NCBI GenBank assembly: GCA_051648365.1
Contig: JBOFEZ010000094.1
Span: forward strand, 29,950-93,949
From: JAGNZR01 sp051648365
GTDB taxonomy: Bacteria > Fusobacteriota > Fusobacteriia > Fusobacteriales > Fusobacteriaceae
Direction: 5' to 3'
Length of the DNA: 64,000 nt
This document shows positions 52,408 through 61,546 of the stretch, piece by piece (within the stretch, counting starts at the first letter, position 1; the number at the start of each line of letters is the position of its first letter). The position numbers and the translations under genes were made by a program. The notes below the pieces were generated by a model. The model did not search any database, had not been told where the DNA came from, and saw only the letters and a program-made list of their open reading frames with translations.

Positions 52408-54473
52408 AAAAAATAGATATTTTCGGCTTTCAGATCTCACTTGGAATCGAGAGAAAAAATTGGGACGATCCGGAAATATATTCCAGTGAAACTATTTTTA
52501 GAGAAAAAATATTTTATTTTATCATAATTGCATGTTTTTTTGTTTTGAGTAAACAGGTAAGTAATTTTCTGGGAAGTGAAAATTATAAAGCTGGAGATGC
52601 TGTTAAAATGGACCTATATGCTCCTAGAGATATTGTGTTCCGGGATGAAAGCGTAAAAAACAAAATAATAGAAGGTCTTATTTTAGGGTCAGGAAAAGAG
52701 TATTTTTTTGTTGCTAATGCAGGAAAATATTATCTTCAAAGTTTTGAGAACTTTTTTCAGAAGATAGAAACAGCTCATGAAAAAAAGATAGCTTTTAATA
52801 ATCAGGCCTTTGAAAAAGAAACTGGAATAAGAATTCCTCTTCAGCTTTCGGCTGATTTTTCGACTCTTTCAAAAAAAGAGTTAGAAAAAAGAAGAAAAAC
52901 TATAAGAGGAATATTAGAAACTGCATATAAAGAAGGAATATTTCAGGAAAATGAAAAAATAAATATTCCTGAGAATGTAAAATTAGAAATAGAAAAATTG
53001 GAAACTTTGGACATAGAACTTGTAAGACTTTTTATAATCCCAAATTATATATATGATGTGGAAAAAACAAAAAAATCTATTAAAGAAAAAGTGAATCAGA
53101 TAGGTGATCAACTTGTAACCATAAAAGGAGGAGACCTCATTGCTGAAAAAGGTGAGCTGCTCACAGATTCTAAAATAAAATTTATGGAAGCTGCCGGGAT
53201 TTACTCTTTTAAAAAGAATGTATTTATGATGATTTTAAATGGAATATACCTCGCGATAGTCTCCACCTTATTTTTTATGTTAAGTAAAATTACTCTAAAA
53301 AAAGAGATACTGAATAAAAATATCTATCGGAGCAGTTTGTTAATAATAGGGGCTATGTTTGCTTTGTATAGATTTGTAGGGAACCAATATGTTTTCTTGG
53401 TTCCGTTTGATGCAGTATTATTTCTATTGCTTATTCTAACAAACGGAAATTATACCTTTGTTTTACTTATATTTCAGATGGGGCTTCTTCTTCCTATGAT
53501 AGATTTTAATTCTAAATTTTTTATAATAAATCTGCTGACAATCATGTATTCCATGTATCTGATAAAAAAAATAAGGACAAGATCGGAAGTTTTGAATATA
53601 GGAATAAAGATTGCTATAATAAAAGTTATGCTTTTTTTACTTTTAGCCATATTCTCAAAAGAAGATCCATCTAAGCTAGTTCTTGTAAGTTCAGAAATAC
53701 TCGTTTCAGGAGTACTATCGGGAATGCTGACTCTGGCTTTTATTCCATATTTTGAAAGGACTTTTAATCTTTTGAATATTTTTAGACTTCTTGAATTGGG
53801 AGATCTTTCTAATCCGATATTAAAAAGATTGTCAACAGAAGCTCCGGGAACATTTCAGCATACACTGATGGTTGCTACAATTGCAGAGAATGCAGCAGAA
53901 AACATAGGAGCTGATCCTATTTTCACAAGAATAGCAGCATATTATCATGATATAGGAAAACTTAAGAGACCTAAATTTTTTGTAGAAAATCAGTCTAATG
54001 AAAAAAATCCTCATGATGACATATCTCCATTTATGAGTAACCTCATAATAAAATCGCATACAAAAGATGGAGTAGAACTGGGAAAAAAATATAAAATACC
54101 TAAAGAGATAAGGGATATAATGTGCGAACATCAAGGGACGACCCTTCTGGCATATTTTTTTAATAAAGCTAGAAAAATTGATCCTAGTAGCAAAAAAGAG
54201 GATTTTAAGTATAGTGGACCAAAACCTAGAACCAAAGAGTCTGCGATTATTATGCTGGCAGATTCCATAGAAGCTGCAGTTCGTTCTATCGATGAAAAAA
54301 CTCAGGGGAACATTGAGGCTATGGTTGAAAAAATAATAAATTCTAAGATAGAAGATACTCAACTTTCAGAAGCTGATCTTACTTTCTGTGAAATAGAAAA
54401 AATAAAAAATAGTTTTGTAAATACCCTGGTATCCATGCATCATGCAAGAATAAAATATCCGGGACAAAAATAG
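52404..54473 (+). CDS. pgpH: 7TM-HD cyclic di-AMP phosphodiesterase (PgpH/YqfF-like)
   Basis: Inner-membrane protein of 689 residues that in Listeria and Bacillus hydrolyses c-di-AMP. An N-terminal helix and extracytoplasmic 7TMR-HDED domain (about residues 50-265) are followed by seven helices and a cytoplasmic HD domain with TFQHTLMVATIAENAAENI, AYYHDIGKLKRP and CEHQGTTL. Its position before ybeY is conserved in Firmicutes. Translation is coupled to the helicase gene through ATGA. Confidence 0.93.
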   Translation: MKKIDIFGFQISLGIERKNWDDPEIYSSETIFREKIFYFIIIACFFVLSKQVSNFLGSENYKAGDAVKMDLYAPRDIVFRDESVKNKIIEGLILGSGKEYFFVANAGKYYLQSFENFFQKIETAHEKKIAFNNQAFEKETGIRIPLQLSADFSTLSKKELEKRRKTIRGILETAYKEGIFQENEKINIPENVKLEIEKLETLDIELVRLFIIPNYIYDVEKTKKSIKEKVNQIGDQLVTIKGGDLIAEKGELLTDSKIKFMEAAGIYSFKKNVFMMILNGIYLAIVSTLFFMLSKITLKKEILNKNIYRSSLLIIGAMFALYRFVGNQYVFLVPFDAVLFLLLILTNGNYTFVLLIFQMGLLLPMIDFNSKFFIINLLTIMYSMYLIKKIRTRSEVLNIGIKIAIIKVMLFLLLAIFSKEDPSKLVLVSSEILVSGVLSGMLTLAFIPYFERTFNLLNIFRLLELGDLSNPILKRLSTEAPGTFQHTLMVATIAENAAENIGADPIFTRIAAYYHDIGKLKRPKFFVENQSNEKNPHDDISPFMSNLIIKSHTKDGVELGKKYKIPKEIRDIMCEHQGTTLLAYFFNKARKIDPSSKKEDFKYSGPKPRTKESAIIMLADSIEAAVRSIDEKTQGNIEAMVEKIINSKIEDTQLSEADLTFCEIEKIKNSFVNTLVSMHHARIKYPGQK

Positions 54474-54481
54474 GAGGAGTT

Positions 54482-54961
54482 ATGGAATTAGTGTTGGATC
54501 TATCTGTTGAAGTAGATGGATATGAAAAGCTTTTAAATGAGGAAAAAATATCTAAATATATAGAGGAAGTCATAAGTGATGAGTTCACTCCTGAAAAACC
54601 TGTATATGTTTCCCTAGCTGTGGTAGACAATGAAAGAATTCAGGAGATAAATAGAGATTATAGAGGAAAAGATTCTCCCACAGATGTGATTTCATTTGCT
54701 TACCATGAGACAGAAGATTTTGATATAGGACCCTATGATACCTTGGGAGATATAGTAATCTCTATAGACCGTGTAGCAGAACAGGCTTCTGAATACAATC
54801 ATACAGTAACTAGAGAGTTTTATTATGTCCTAACACATGGACTCCTCCATCTTATGGGATATGACCATATAGAGGCAGAAGATAAGGAGGAGATGAGGAG
54901 GAGAGAAGAAGAGATACTGGAGAAATTCGGTTATGGAAGGGATTGCAATGAAGAGGAATAA
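54482..54961 (+). CDS. ybeY: rRNA maturation RNase YbeY
   Basis: Metal-dependent endoribonuclease involved in 16S rRNA 3' maturation and ribosome quality control. The zinc motif H-x3-H-x5-H is in THGLLHLMGYDH near residue 122, and SPTDVISFAY is conserved. Length 159 is normal. AGGAGG precedes the ATG. It overlaps the next gene by 14 bases. Confidence 0.95.
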   Translation: MELVLDLSVEVDGYEKLLNEEKISKYIEEVISDEFTPEKPVYVSLAVVDNERIQEINRDYRGKDSPTDVISFAYHETEDFDIGPYDTLGDIVISIDRVAEQASEYNHTVTREFYYVLTHGLLHLMGYDHIEAEDKEEMRRREEEILEKFGYGRDCNEEE

Positions 54962-55670
54962 AATTACAGGAGAAAAATACGACATCATTCAGAGTTTTAA
55001 TTATGCCATAGACGGTATATTTGAAGCTATAAGAAGCGAAAGACATATGAAATTTCATGGTTTTGTGACTATTATTGCCCTTATGATATGTATTTTTTCA
55101 GATATAACAAGGTATGAGATGTTGTCTCTAGGCCTATGTATAACTATGGTCTGGCTAGCTGAACTATTAAATAGTGCAATAGAAGCCGTGGTGGATATGG
55201 TTACTGAAGAATACCATCCTCTAGCTAAGAGAGCTAAGGATATAGCGGCAGGAGCAGTATTTGTAACAGGACTCAATGCTCTTTTTGTGGGATATATAAT
55301 TTTCTCTAGAAGAATAGCGTTTTATATGAATAACCTGTTTTTCAATCTAAGAAGTTCATTTCAAAATACTCTTATGCTCATTTTAATAATTGTAGTTGTA
55401 CTTGTAATTTTGATAAAATCATACTATAAAAAAGGTTCATATCTGAGAGGGGGGCTCCCAAGCGGTCACAGTGCACTGGGAGCTTCAGCTTTTACTGCTG
55501 TAGCTTTTTTAACTCAAGACTCAAAAGTTTTCTTTTTGACACTTATACTCCTAGTATTGGTTATGCAATCTAGAGTTGAAGGCAAGATACATACTGTAAA
55601 AGAAACTATACTGGGAGCAATGCTTGGATCAGGAGTCACATATATAGCTCTAAAAATAATAGGTTTTTAA
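54948..55670 (+). CDS. Diacylglycerol/undecaprenol kinase fused to PAP2-like phosphatase
   Basis: Membrane protein of 240 residues with two lipid-phosphate domains. Residues 1-120 are DgkA-like, with SFNYAIDGIFEAIRSERHMKFH and the active-site ELLNSAIEAVVDM. After a linker, residues about 145-240 are PAP2-like, with GGLPSGHSALGASAFTAVAF and SRVEGKIHTVKETILGAMLG, the Ser-Gly-His and the nucleophile-type His. The start at 54948 follows GGAAGGG inside ybeY; an ATG at 54933 precedes that site. Which lipid it handles is not known. Confidence 0.85.
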   Translation: MKRNKITGEKYDIIQSFNYAIDGIFEAIRSERHMKFHGFVTIIALMICIFSDITRYEMLSLGLCITMVWLAELLNSAIEAVVDMVTEEYHPLAKRAKDIAAGAVFVTGLNALFVGYIIFSRRIAFYMNNLFFNLRSSFQNTLMLILIIVVVLVILIKSYYKKGSYLRGGLPSGHSALGASAFTAVAFLTQDSKVFFLTLILLVLVMQSRVEGKIHTVKETILGAMLGSGVTYIALKIIGF

Positions 55671-55681
55671 GAAGGGAGAGG

Positions 55682-57157
55682 ATGAGACTGTCTGAAAGAG
55701 AGTTTTTAATAACAAGCATGTTGGCTTATCTTAATTTTGAAAAAAAGCATATAGGCAGAGAATTGCTCGAAATATTAGGAAGTAAGGATATTAAGCTAGA
55801 TGAGAATGAAACTATGAAAATACTGAAAGCTGAAAATTTGGAGATAACTCTAGATTTTTTCAGAGAAGATTTAGAGGGATGGAAAATTTTTCATATTGAA
55901 AATAGACGGGCACTTTCAAAATCAATATTTAACAGGAATGATAAGACGGGATTTTATTCGGTTTCGTTTCAGAAAGATGATAAAGTTATAGTGGCCTACA
56001 GGGGAAGTGAAACCTACCCAATAGAGGAAGCATATAAAGATTTTGTGGAAAATAATTTTGCTCTAGGGATAGGAAAACGTCCGAAACAGTTTAATGATGC
56101 AGCTTATGTCATAGATTATCATGTGAAAGAATTGGGGATTAAGATAAAAAATATGGCTATAACAGGACATTCGTTAGGTGGGGGGCTGGCTCAATTCGCA
56201 GCTCTTTATTGTCATAAGGCCCATGGAGAAATTCCTTTTACTTCCACATGGAATGCGGTAGGAATAAACCGTGGAGGAGTTATTCAGATGCAGGATTTTA
56301 TAGATTTTGATGAAATTCTCCTAAAAAAACTGGATTGTTCAAAAAAAATGGTAGAGATATTACGTCCAATAAGAGATGAGTATATCAATATGCTTAACAA
56401 CTATGATGTTGATGCTGGGGAAGAGTTTATCTCTCTTTTAGAAAAAAATAGTCGTGTTGAGATGATAATAGAGGGACTGATAAGAAAGATTTATCTGAAC
56501 CCCGATGCTAGAAAAGAGTTTCTTCAAAATTTTATTTCTGAGTTCTTCAGGGACGGAGAGATTTTGGAAAAAATATATCGTGGGAAAAAATTTATAAAAA
56601 ATATACAGGAAAACAGTATATACGGAGAAAATATAAAAAATTTCGGACACTCTGAAGATCTGACCAATATAATATTTAACCATGTGGGAGATATTAATCA
56701 TGTGGATTTAAAAAAGACCGGAAAAAAACGTGAATCCAATATGGTGAAATCACTTTTTTCTATAAAAAAAGCGGCGGTAAACTATCATTTTGAAGATGTA
56801 TTTATTCCATATTTAAAAGATAGACATGAAGAAGATATGTTTTCTTCTGAACTGAATCTAGAATATATAGCGAGTTCTCTCAGAATGATAATTTATAATG
56901 AGAAAGGATTTTCGAACCAGTTTCTTGCATCGTACTACAGCTGTTGTGGGATAGAATCGGAAAATTTTGAAGAGATCAGAAACTTGATAGTGGAAGGATT
57001 AAAAAAAGCTAATAAAAATATTGTATATAGAGATGAAATAATATTGGTTTTAGAAAATATGGAGATGGTTAGGTTCACTGAACTCTGGGAAAAATTAAAG
57101 GAGAGAATGCCTTCTCCTTTTAGAAAAAAAGATATATTTGATGTGATTGTATATTAG
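55682..57157 (+). CDS. Lipase-like alpha/beta hydrolase
   Basis: Protein of 491 residues with a class-3 lipase or DUF2974-like domain in its first half: VAYRGSE near residue 103 (oxyanion strand) and ITGHSLGGGLAQFAALY near residue 160, carrying the nucleophile in G-H-S-L-G. A catalytic Asp or His partner is not assigned. The second half is helical and charged and not recognised. No signal peptide. GGGAGAGG precedes the ATG; it sits in the middle of the operon. Confidence 0.72.
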   Translation: MRLSEREFLITSMLAYLNFEKKHIGRELLEILGSKDIKLDENETMKILKAENLEITLDFFREDLEGWKIFHIENRRALSKSIFNRNDKTGFYSVSFQKDDKVIVAYRGSETYPIEEAYKDFVENNFALGIGKRPKQFNDAAYVIDYHVKELGIKIKNMAITGHSLGGGLAQFAALYCHKAHGEIPFTSTWNAVGINRGGVIQMQDFIDFDEILLKKLDCSKKMVEILRPIRDEYINMLNNYDVDAGEEFISLLEKNSRVEMIIEGLIRKIYLNPDARKEFLQNFISEFFRDGEILEKIYRGKKFIKNIQENSIYGENIKNFGHSEDLTNIIFNHVGDINHVDLKKTGKKRESNMVKSLFSIKKAAVNYHFEDVFIPYLKDRHEEDMFSSELNLEYIASSLRMIIYNEKGFSNQFLASYYSCCGIESENFEEIRNLIVEGLKKANKNIVYRDEIILVLENMEMVRFTELWEKLKERMPSPFRKKDIFDVIVY

Positions 57158-57169
57158 GAGAGTAGAGAG

Positions 57170-58381
57170 ATGTCAGTTTTTAATAGTGAGATAATAGAGA
57201 TAATAGAAAATTCTTTAAAAAATAAAAAATTTAAAAAATCAGTTTTTTCATCAGCTTTAAAAGGTGAGATAGAAAAACTCCAAATAAAACCAATTTTGAT
57301 AAAAGAGAAAATTGCATATCAAGTGGAGGAGTTCCGTGATAAAAAAGCTTACCACAGAAATATGGATGAGTCCGGAGTTTTTCAATATATTCTGAGTATG
57401 GGAGAAAATTTTAAAAATATAAACTTTTTTTCGAGTGATGTGGAACTTTCTATGATTAACAACGGCAAAAAAATTCATGTGAAAAGAAAAAATATTTCGG
57501 GAGAAGTGGCTTTAGAAATAAAGAACCACAACAGGGATAAGAAATATATTATTCCAGAGGGAACTCCTGTCCCTTTTCTTCAAGACCTTGGAATCATGGA
57601 TAAAGATGGAAAAGTTCTGAAAAACTCATATAGTAAGTTTCGTCAGATAAACAGATATCTAGAATTTATAAGAGATGTAATAGATGAGTTAAAAGAAAAA
57701 AATAGCTTGGATGATAAGATAAAAGTTGTAGATTTCGGAAGTGGAAAATCATATCTAACTTTTGTTCTCTATTACTATCTGAAATTTATAAGAGAGATGG
57801 ATGTTTTGGTTGTAGGACTAGATCTGAAAAAAGATGTTATGAAGCATTGTGCAGGACTAGCAGAAAAATATGGATTCCAAGATATGAAATTTATCTATGG
57901 AGATATAAAAGATTTTAATGAGCTAGAGAGTGTGGATTTGGTATTTTCTCTTCATGCCTGCAATAATGCCACTGACTATGCACTGCAGAAAGGTCTGGAA
58001 ATGAATGCTAAAGCGATACTTGCTGTTCCGTGCTGTCATAAAGAATTTAATCAAAAGATTTCGAAGGTAAAAAAGAGTCCTATGGAGGAATCTTTACCAC
58101 TACTTTTGGAGCATGGCATACTCCAAGAAAAGTTCAGCTCTCTTCTCACAGAAAGTTTTAGGGCAGGAGTTTTAGAGATGTGTGGATACCGTAGTACAGT
58201 TATGGAGTTTATAGATACAGAACATACACCTAAAAATCTTCTTATAAAAGCCATAAGGGATAAGAGTGTGGAGAAGAACTTCAATAAAAAACAGGAGCAA
58301 TGTCTAGGATTCTTAAAATTTGCAGGTATAGAGCCTATGTTCTACGAACTTATGAAACCTTATTTTAAAGGGGGAGCTTAA
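57170..58381 (+). CDS. SAM-dependent methyltransferase, Methyltransf_32-like
   Basis: Cytoplasmic protein of 403 residues. A Rossmann-fold methyltransferase domain begins at about residue 180 with VVDFGSGKSYLTFVLYYYL (SAM site), VVGLDLKKDV, and VFSLHACNNATDYAL, followed by AVPCCHKE, a pattern found in Trm13/Rrnad1-like families. The first 180 residues look unrelated to known domains. RBS GGAGAG precedes the ATG. The substrate is unknown; an RNA target is only a guess from family context. Confidence 0.72.
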   Translation: MSVFNSEIIEIIENSLKNKKFKKSVFSSALKGEIEKLQIKPILIKEKIAYQVEEFRDKKAYHRNMDESGVFQYILSMGENFKNINFFSSDVELSMINNGKKIHVKRKNISGEVALEIKNHNRDKKYIIPEGTPVPFLQDLGIMDKDGKVLKNSYSKFRQINRYLEFIRDVIDELKEKNSLDDKIKVVDFGSGKSYLTFVLYYYLKFIREMDVLVVGLDLKKDVMKHCAGLAEKYGFQDMKFIYGDIKDFNELESVDLVFSLHACNNATDYALQKGLEMNAKAILAVPCCHKEFNQKISKVKKSPMEESLPLLLEHGILQEKFSSLLTESFRAGVLEMCGYRSTVMEFIDTEHTPKNLLIKAIRDKSVEKNFNKKQEQCLGFLKFAGIEPMFYELMKPYFKGGA

Positions 58382-59404
58382 ATGCTTTATTTTATACATG
58401 GAGATGGAGCACCGCTACATCTAAAAATAGATGAGATACTGGAAGAGACAGAAGCTAAAAATCCTGGAATAAGGAAAAAGAGCTTTGATTTTTCCATTGG
58501 AGAGATAGATAGTTTTATCCAATCTGTATCTCAGAACTCTATGTTTGACCCGAAGGAACAACTATTAGTAAAAAGATTTGAAAGAGTAAAACATTCTGAT
58601 AGGGAAAAAATCATAAAGATACTGGGCGGATTGAATCTATCCACTAAAGAGATAATATTTTCTTATGAGGAAGAGATAGATGAATTTGGAAGGCGAACAG
58701 ATGAACAAGGAGATGAAAAAAAGAAAAAGGATAAGCTAATAAAAGGTTTTAAAGAGATAGGAATAGTTATCTGCCAAAGAAAAGAGAATCAGCTCAAAAG
58801 TTCAATCTTTTTTGCTTCTAGAGAACTCAATATCGGTGAACGTGAAGCAGAAAAACTAGTAGGTATAGTAGGAGAAGAGATATTTAAACTTCGAAACGAG
58901 ATAGAAAAGATAAAAAGTTTTCTCGAGGGAAGAGATTACTCTCTAGAACTGGTGAAAGATATACTTTCCCAGAGCCGTGAGTATAAATCAAAAAAAATAC
59001 TAGAAACGATGATTGAAAAAAAAGAACCAGGGGAAGTATTGGGGTATCTCGAGCAGGAAAAAGAATATTTTTCTGTTTTGTCTGGAATTTTTGAAGAATT
59101 TTTGAGTATGTATAAGATTAAACTTTTAGAATCAGAGAGAGAGATCAGTCTCAATATGAGTTACAATGATTTTAAAGGAGCAACCTATGAAAAGATAAAA
59201 GAGAGATTTTTAAATCCTTTTACATGGAGACCTTTAGCTGCTTATCCAATTTTTTTGAAATTTAAGTTTTGTAAATCGTATACTGTCCAGGAACTGGAGA
59301 AGGCTCTGAAAAAAATCGGAGAGATAGAATATAATCATAAAAGTGGAGAGTTACCCATAGAGATTTCTCTTCCATTATTTTTAATAGAAACTTTTAGGAA
59401 GTAG
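58382..59404 (+). CDS. holA: DNA polymerase III delta subunit
   Basis: Clamp-loader subunit that opens the sliding clamp. The 340-residue protein has the usual three-part layout, with LYFIHGDGAPLHLKIDEIL at the N-terminus (degenerate nucleotide site), LVKRFERVK and the C-terminal helical collar. The ATG follows the previous stop with no gap, GGGGGAG being 8 bases upstream. Sequence identity to well-studied HolA is low, as is common. Confidence 0.85.
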   Translation: MLYFIHGDGAPLHLKIDEILEETEAKNPGIRKKSFDFSIGEIDSFIQSVSQNSMFDPKEQLLVKRFERVKHSDREKIIKILGGLNLSTKEIIFSYEEEIDEFGRRTDEQGDEKKKKDKLIKGFKEIGIVICQRKENQLKSSIFFASRELNIGEREAEKLVGIVGEEIFKLRNEIEKIKSFLEGRDYSLELVKDILSQSREYKSKKILETMIEKKEPGEVLGYLEQEKEYFSVLSGIFEEFLSMYKIKLLESEREISLNMSYNDFKGATYEKIKERFLNPFTWRPLAAYPIFLKFKFCKSYTVQELEKALKKIGEIEYNHKSGELPIEISLPLFLIETFRK

Positions 59405-59408
59405 GAAA

Positions 59409-60428
59409 ATGACAGATTTAATAGACATAATAAATAAAATTTTTGGAAACAAAAATTTAGTGGGAGTAATATCCTCATCTCTAACTCTTATAGGTTTGGG
59501 AATATATGCAGGAAAAAAAAATATCTTGAAAAAAGAAGCAGCAGAAATACTGAGTAACATTGTACTTAATTTTTCTATTCCTGCTCTGTGCATAACAGCT
59601 TTTTTACAAGAATTTGACAGAAGAATTTTAAAAGAGGGATTTAATCTTATTATCTGGAGTTTTATAATTCATATAATTCTTTTAGCCGGAGTCAAAATAT
59701 TTTTTCTTAAATATAAGGGAGATAAGAAAACTACCCTAGAAATATTGACAGCTTTTGGAGGCGTTACTGTTTTTGGAATTCCTATAGCGCAAGCCCTATA
59801 TGGAGACACCGGAGTAGTTTATGCTTCAATATACTCCATAGCTTATAGAATTTTTTTATATAGTTATGGATATGCAAAAATGGCAGATATCGGAATAAAA
59901 AAAGAAAATATTTTAAGTATATTCCTGAATCCTGTTGTAATTATAACTTTTATAAGTATGGCCCACTGGGCACTTCAAGAACAGATGCCACAAATTATTG
60001 TAGGAGAAAAAAGTTATTCCCTGTTCAGAATAGATAAAACTATGTTCTGGATTTTTAAGCCACTATCTTACCTAGCAGGGCTATGTTCGCCTTTGGCATG
60101 GTTGGCCACTGGACTTAAACTTTCAGAGAATCCTTTTAAAGAAAGTTTTAGGAGTGTAGATGCTTGGTATTATTCCTTTGTAAAGGTTATATTTGTACCA
60201 GTATTATTTTATTTTTTCCTAAAAACTTTTTCAGAGGCTGGATTTTTCCCCTTATCCACCCTTGCCCTAAGAGTGACAATAATAATGCTAAGCACCCCAG
60301 CTGCCTCTGTAGTTATAGCCTATGCTATAAAATATGAGAAGGAAGCAGACACAGCATCCAACTGCTCCTTGGTTTCTACCTTGATAAGTATAGTATTTCT
60401 TCCATTTATAATAATACTGCTGCGTTAA
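59409..60428 (+). CDS. AEC family transporter
   Basis: Integral membrane protein of 339 residues with about ten hydrophobic segments, of the auxin efflux carrier family; bacterial members move malate, malonate or other anions. Family features are GIYAGKKNILKKEAAEILSNIVLNF, ALCITAF, TVFGIPIAQALYGDTG, and the final TPAASVVIAYAIKYEKEADTAS block. It closes the dinG operon, 4 bases after holA. Substrate unknown. Confidence 0.88.
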   Translation: MTDLIDIINKIFGNKNLVGVISSSLTLIGLGIYAGKKNILKKEAAEILSNIVLNFSIPALCITAFLQEFDRRILKEGFNLIIWSFIIHIILLAGVKIFFLKYKGDKKTTLEILTAFGGVTVFGIPIAQALYGDTGVVYASIYSIAYRIFLYSYGYAKMADIGIKKENILSIFLNPVVIITFISMAHWALQEQMPQIIVGEKSYSLFRIDKTMFWIFKPLSYLAGLCSPLAWLATGLKLSENPFKESFRSVDAWYYSFVKVIFVPVLFYFFLKTFSEAGFFPLSTLALRVTIIMLSTPAASVVIAYAIKYEKEADTASNCSLVSTLISIVFLPFIIILLR

Positions 60429-60454
60429 ATTTTAGTGCAAAAGTTTAAAAAATG

Positions 60455-60463
60455 TGTTATAAT
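60455..60463 (+). promoter_or_regulatory. Extended -10 promoter of the PfkB-family gene
   Basis: TG-T-TATAAT at 60455-60463, 29 bases before the start codon. No convincing -35. Confidence 0.45.
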
Positions 60464-60491
60464 ATCGAATAATAATTTATGGAGGATTGAT

Positions 60492-61430
60492 ATGTCTTAT
60501 ATTCTTGTGTTCGGTTCATCGGTAGTTGATATTTTTGGTTTTTGTGGAAATAGATATAAACAATCAGACTCTATTCCAGGAACAGTGAAGATCTCTTTTG
60601 GAGGAGTTTCAAGAAACATAGCTGAAAATATGGCAAGAGTGGGAGTAGATGTAAAGTTTATATCTATACTTGGTGATGATGAAATAGGGAGATCGATGTT
60701 ATCTCATTCTAAAGAAATAGGTTATGATATGTCCCAATCTATGATAATAAAGGACAGAGCAACACCTACCTATATGGCGATACTCAACGAAGAGGGAGAA
60801 ATGGTTTCTGCTGTAGCAGATATGTCTGTAATAGAAGCTATGACAGAGGAATTTATCAACTCTAAAAAGAAAATGTTTCAAGAGGCTGAATATACATTCT
60901 TGGATGCAGATGATCCTAAAATTTTAGAATATATATTGACAACTTTTTATGGAAAAACAAAATTTATACTGGATCCAATATCGTGTTCAAAGGCTTGCGG
61001 AGTAAAGCACCTACTTAAATATTTTCATACTATTAAACCAAATAGACTGGAAGCAGAAGTTATGGTAGGGTTTAAAATAGAAAATGAAGAAGACTTAAAA
61101 CGTGCAGGAAAAAATCTCTTAGATTTAGGAATAGAAAATGTTTTTATAAGTTTGGATGAAGACGGTATATTTTATATGAATAGAGAGGTTTCAGGAAGAG
61201 TAAAAGCTAAAAATGTGACTGTGAGAAACGTAACAGGAGCAGGAGATTCTTTTGTTGCAGGACTTGGTTACGCATACAGCTATAGACTTCCTCTTATTGA
61301 GAGTCTTAAGTTTGCAATAACGATGTCTACAATTACGATTTCGCATAAGGAAACTATTCACCCTGAGATGGGATATGATAAAATTATGGAAGTTCAGAAA
61401 GAACTTCAGTGGGAAGAGAAAACTTTTTAG
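60492..61430 (+). CDS. PfkB family kinase, pseudouridine kinase-like
   Basis: Sugar or nucleoside kinase of 312 residues. The N-terminus GSSVVDIFG, the region PGTVKISFGGVSRNIAENMA and LKPNRLEAE resemble E. coli pseudouridine kinase PsuK, and the ATP motif VTGAGDSFVAGLG is complete with catalytic Asp. The start at 60492 follows GGAGG; the frame is open to 60435. No psuG (pseudouridine glycosidase) gene is adjacent, so substrate is a family-based proposal. Confidence 0.8.
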   Translation: MSYILVFGSSVVDIFGFCGNRYKQSDSIPGTVKISFGGVSRNIAENMARVGVDVKFISILGDDEIGRSMLSHSKEIGYDMSQSMIIKDRATPTYMAILNEEGEMVSAVADMSVIEAMTEEFINSKKKMFQEAEYTFLDADDPKILEYILTTFYGKTKFILDPISCSKACGVKHLLKYFHTIKPNRLEAEVMVGFKIENEEDLKRAGKNLLDLGIENVFISLDEDGIFYMNREVSGRVKAKNVTVRNVTGAGDSFVAGLGYAYSYRLPLIESLKFAITMSTITISHKETIHPEMGYDKIMEVQKELQWEEKTF

Positions 61431-61446
61431 TTTTCTCTTTTTTTTC
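61415..61446 (+). terminator. Terminator of the PfkB-family gene
   Basis: Stem AAGAGAAAACT / AGTTTTCTCTT with loop TTTT, then a run of T. The TAG stop codon lies within the right half of the hairpin. Confidence 0.85.
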
Positions 61447-61546
61447 TTAAAAATAGGAAAAAATATTAAAAAAATATATACTTCATAAGAAATATGATAT
61501 AATAATTTTAAGTTTTATTTTTTTAATTTTCAGGGTGTTTTTAATT

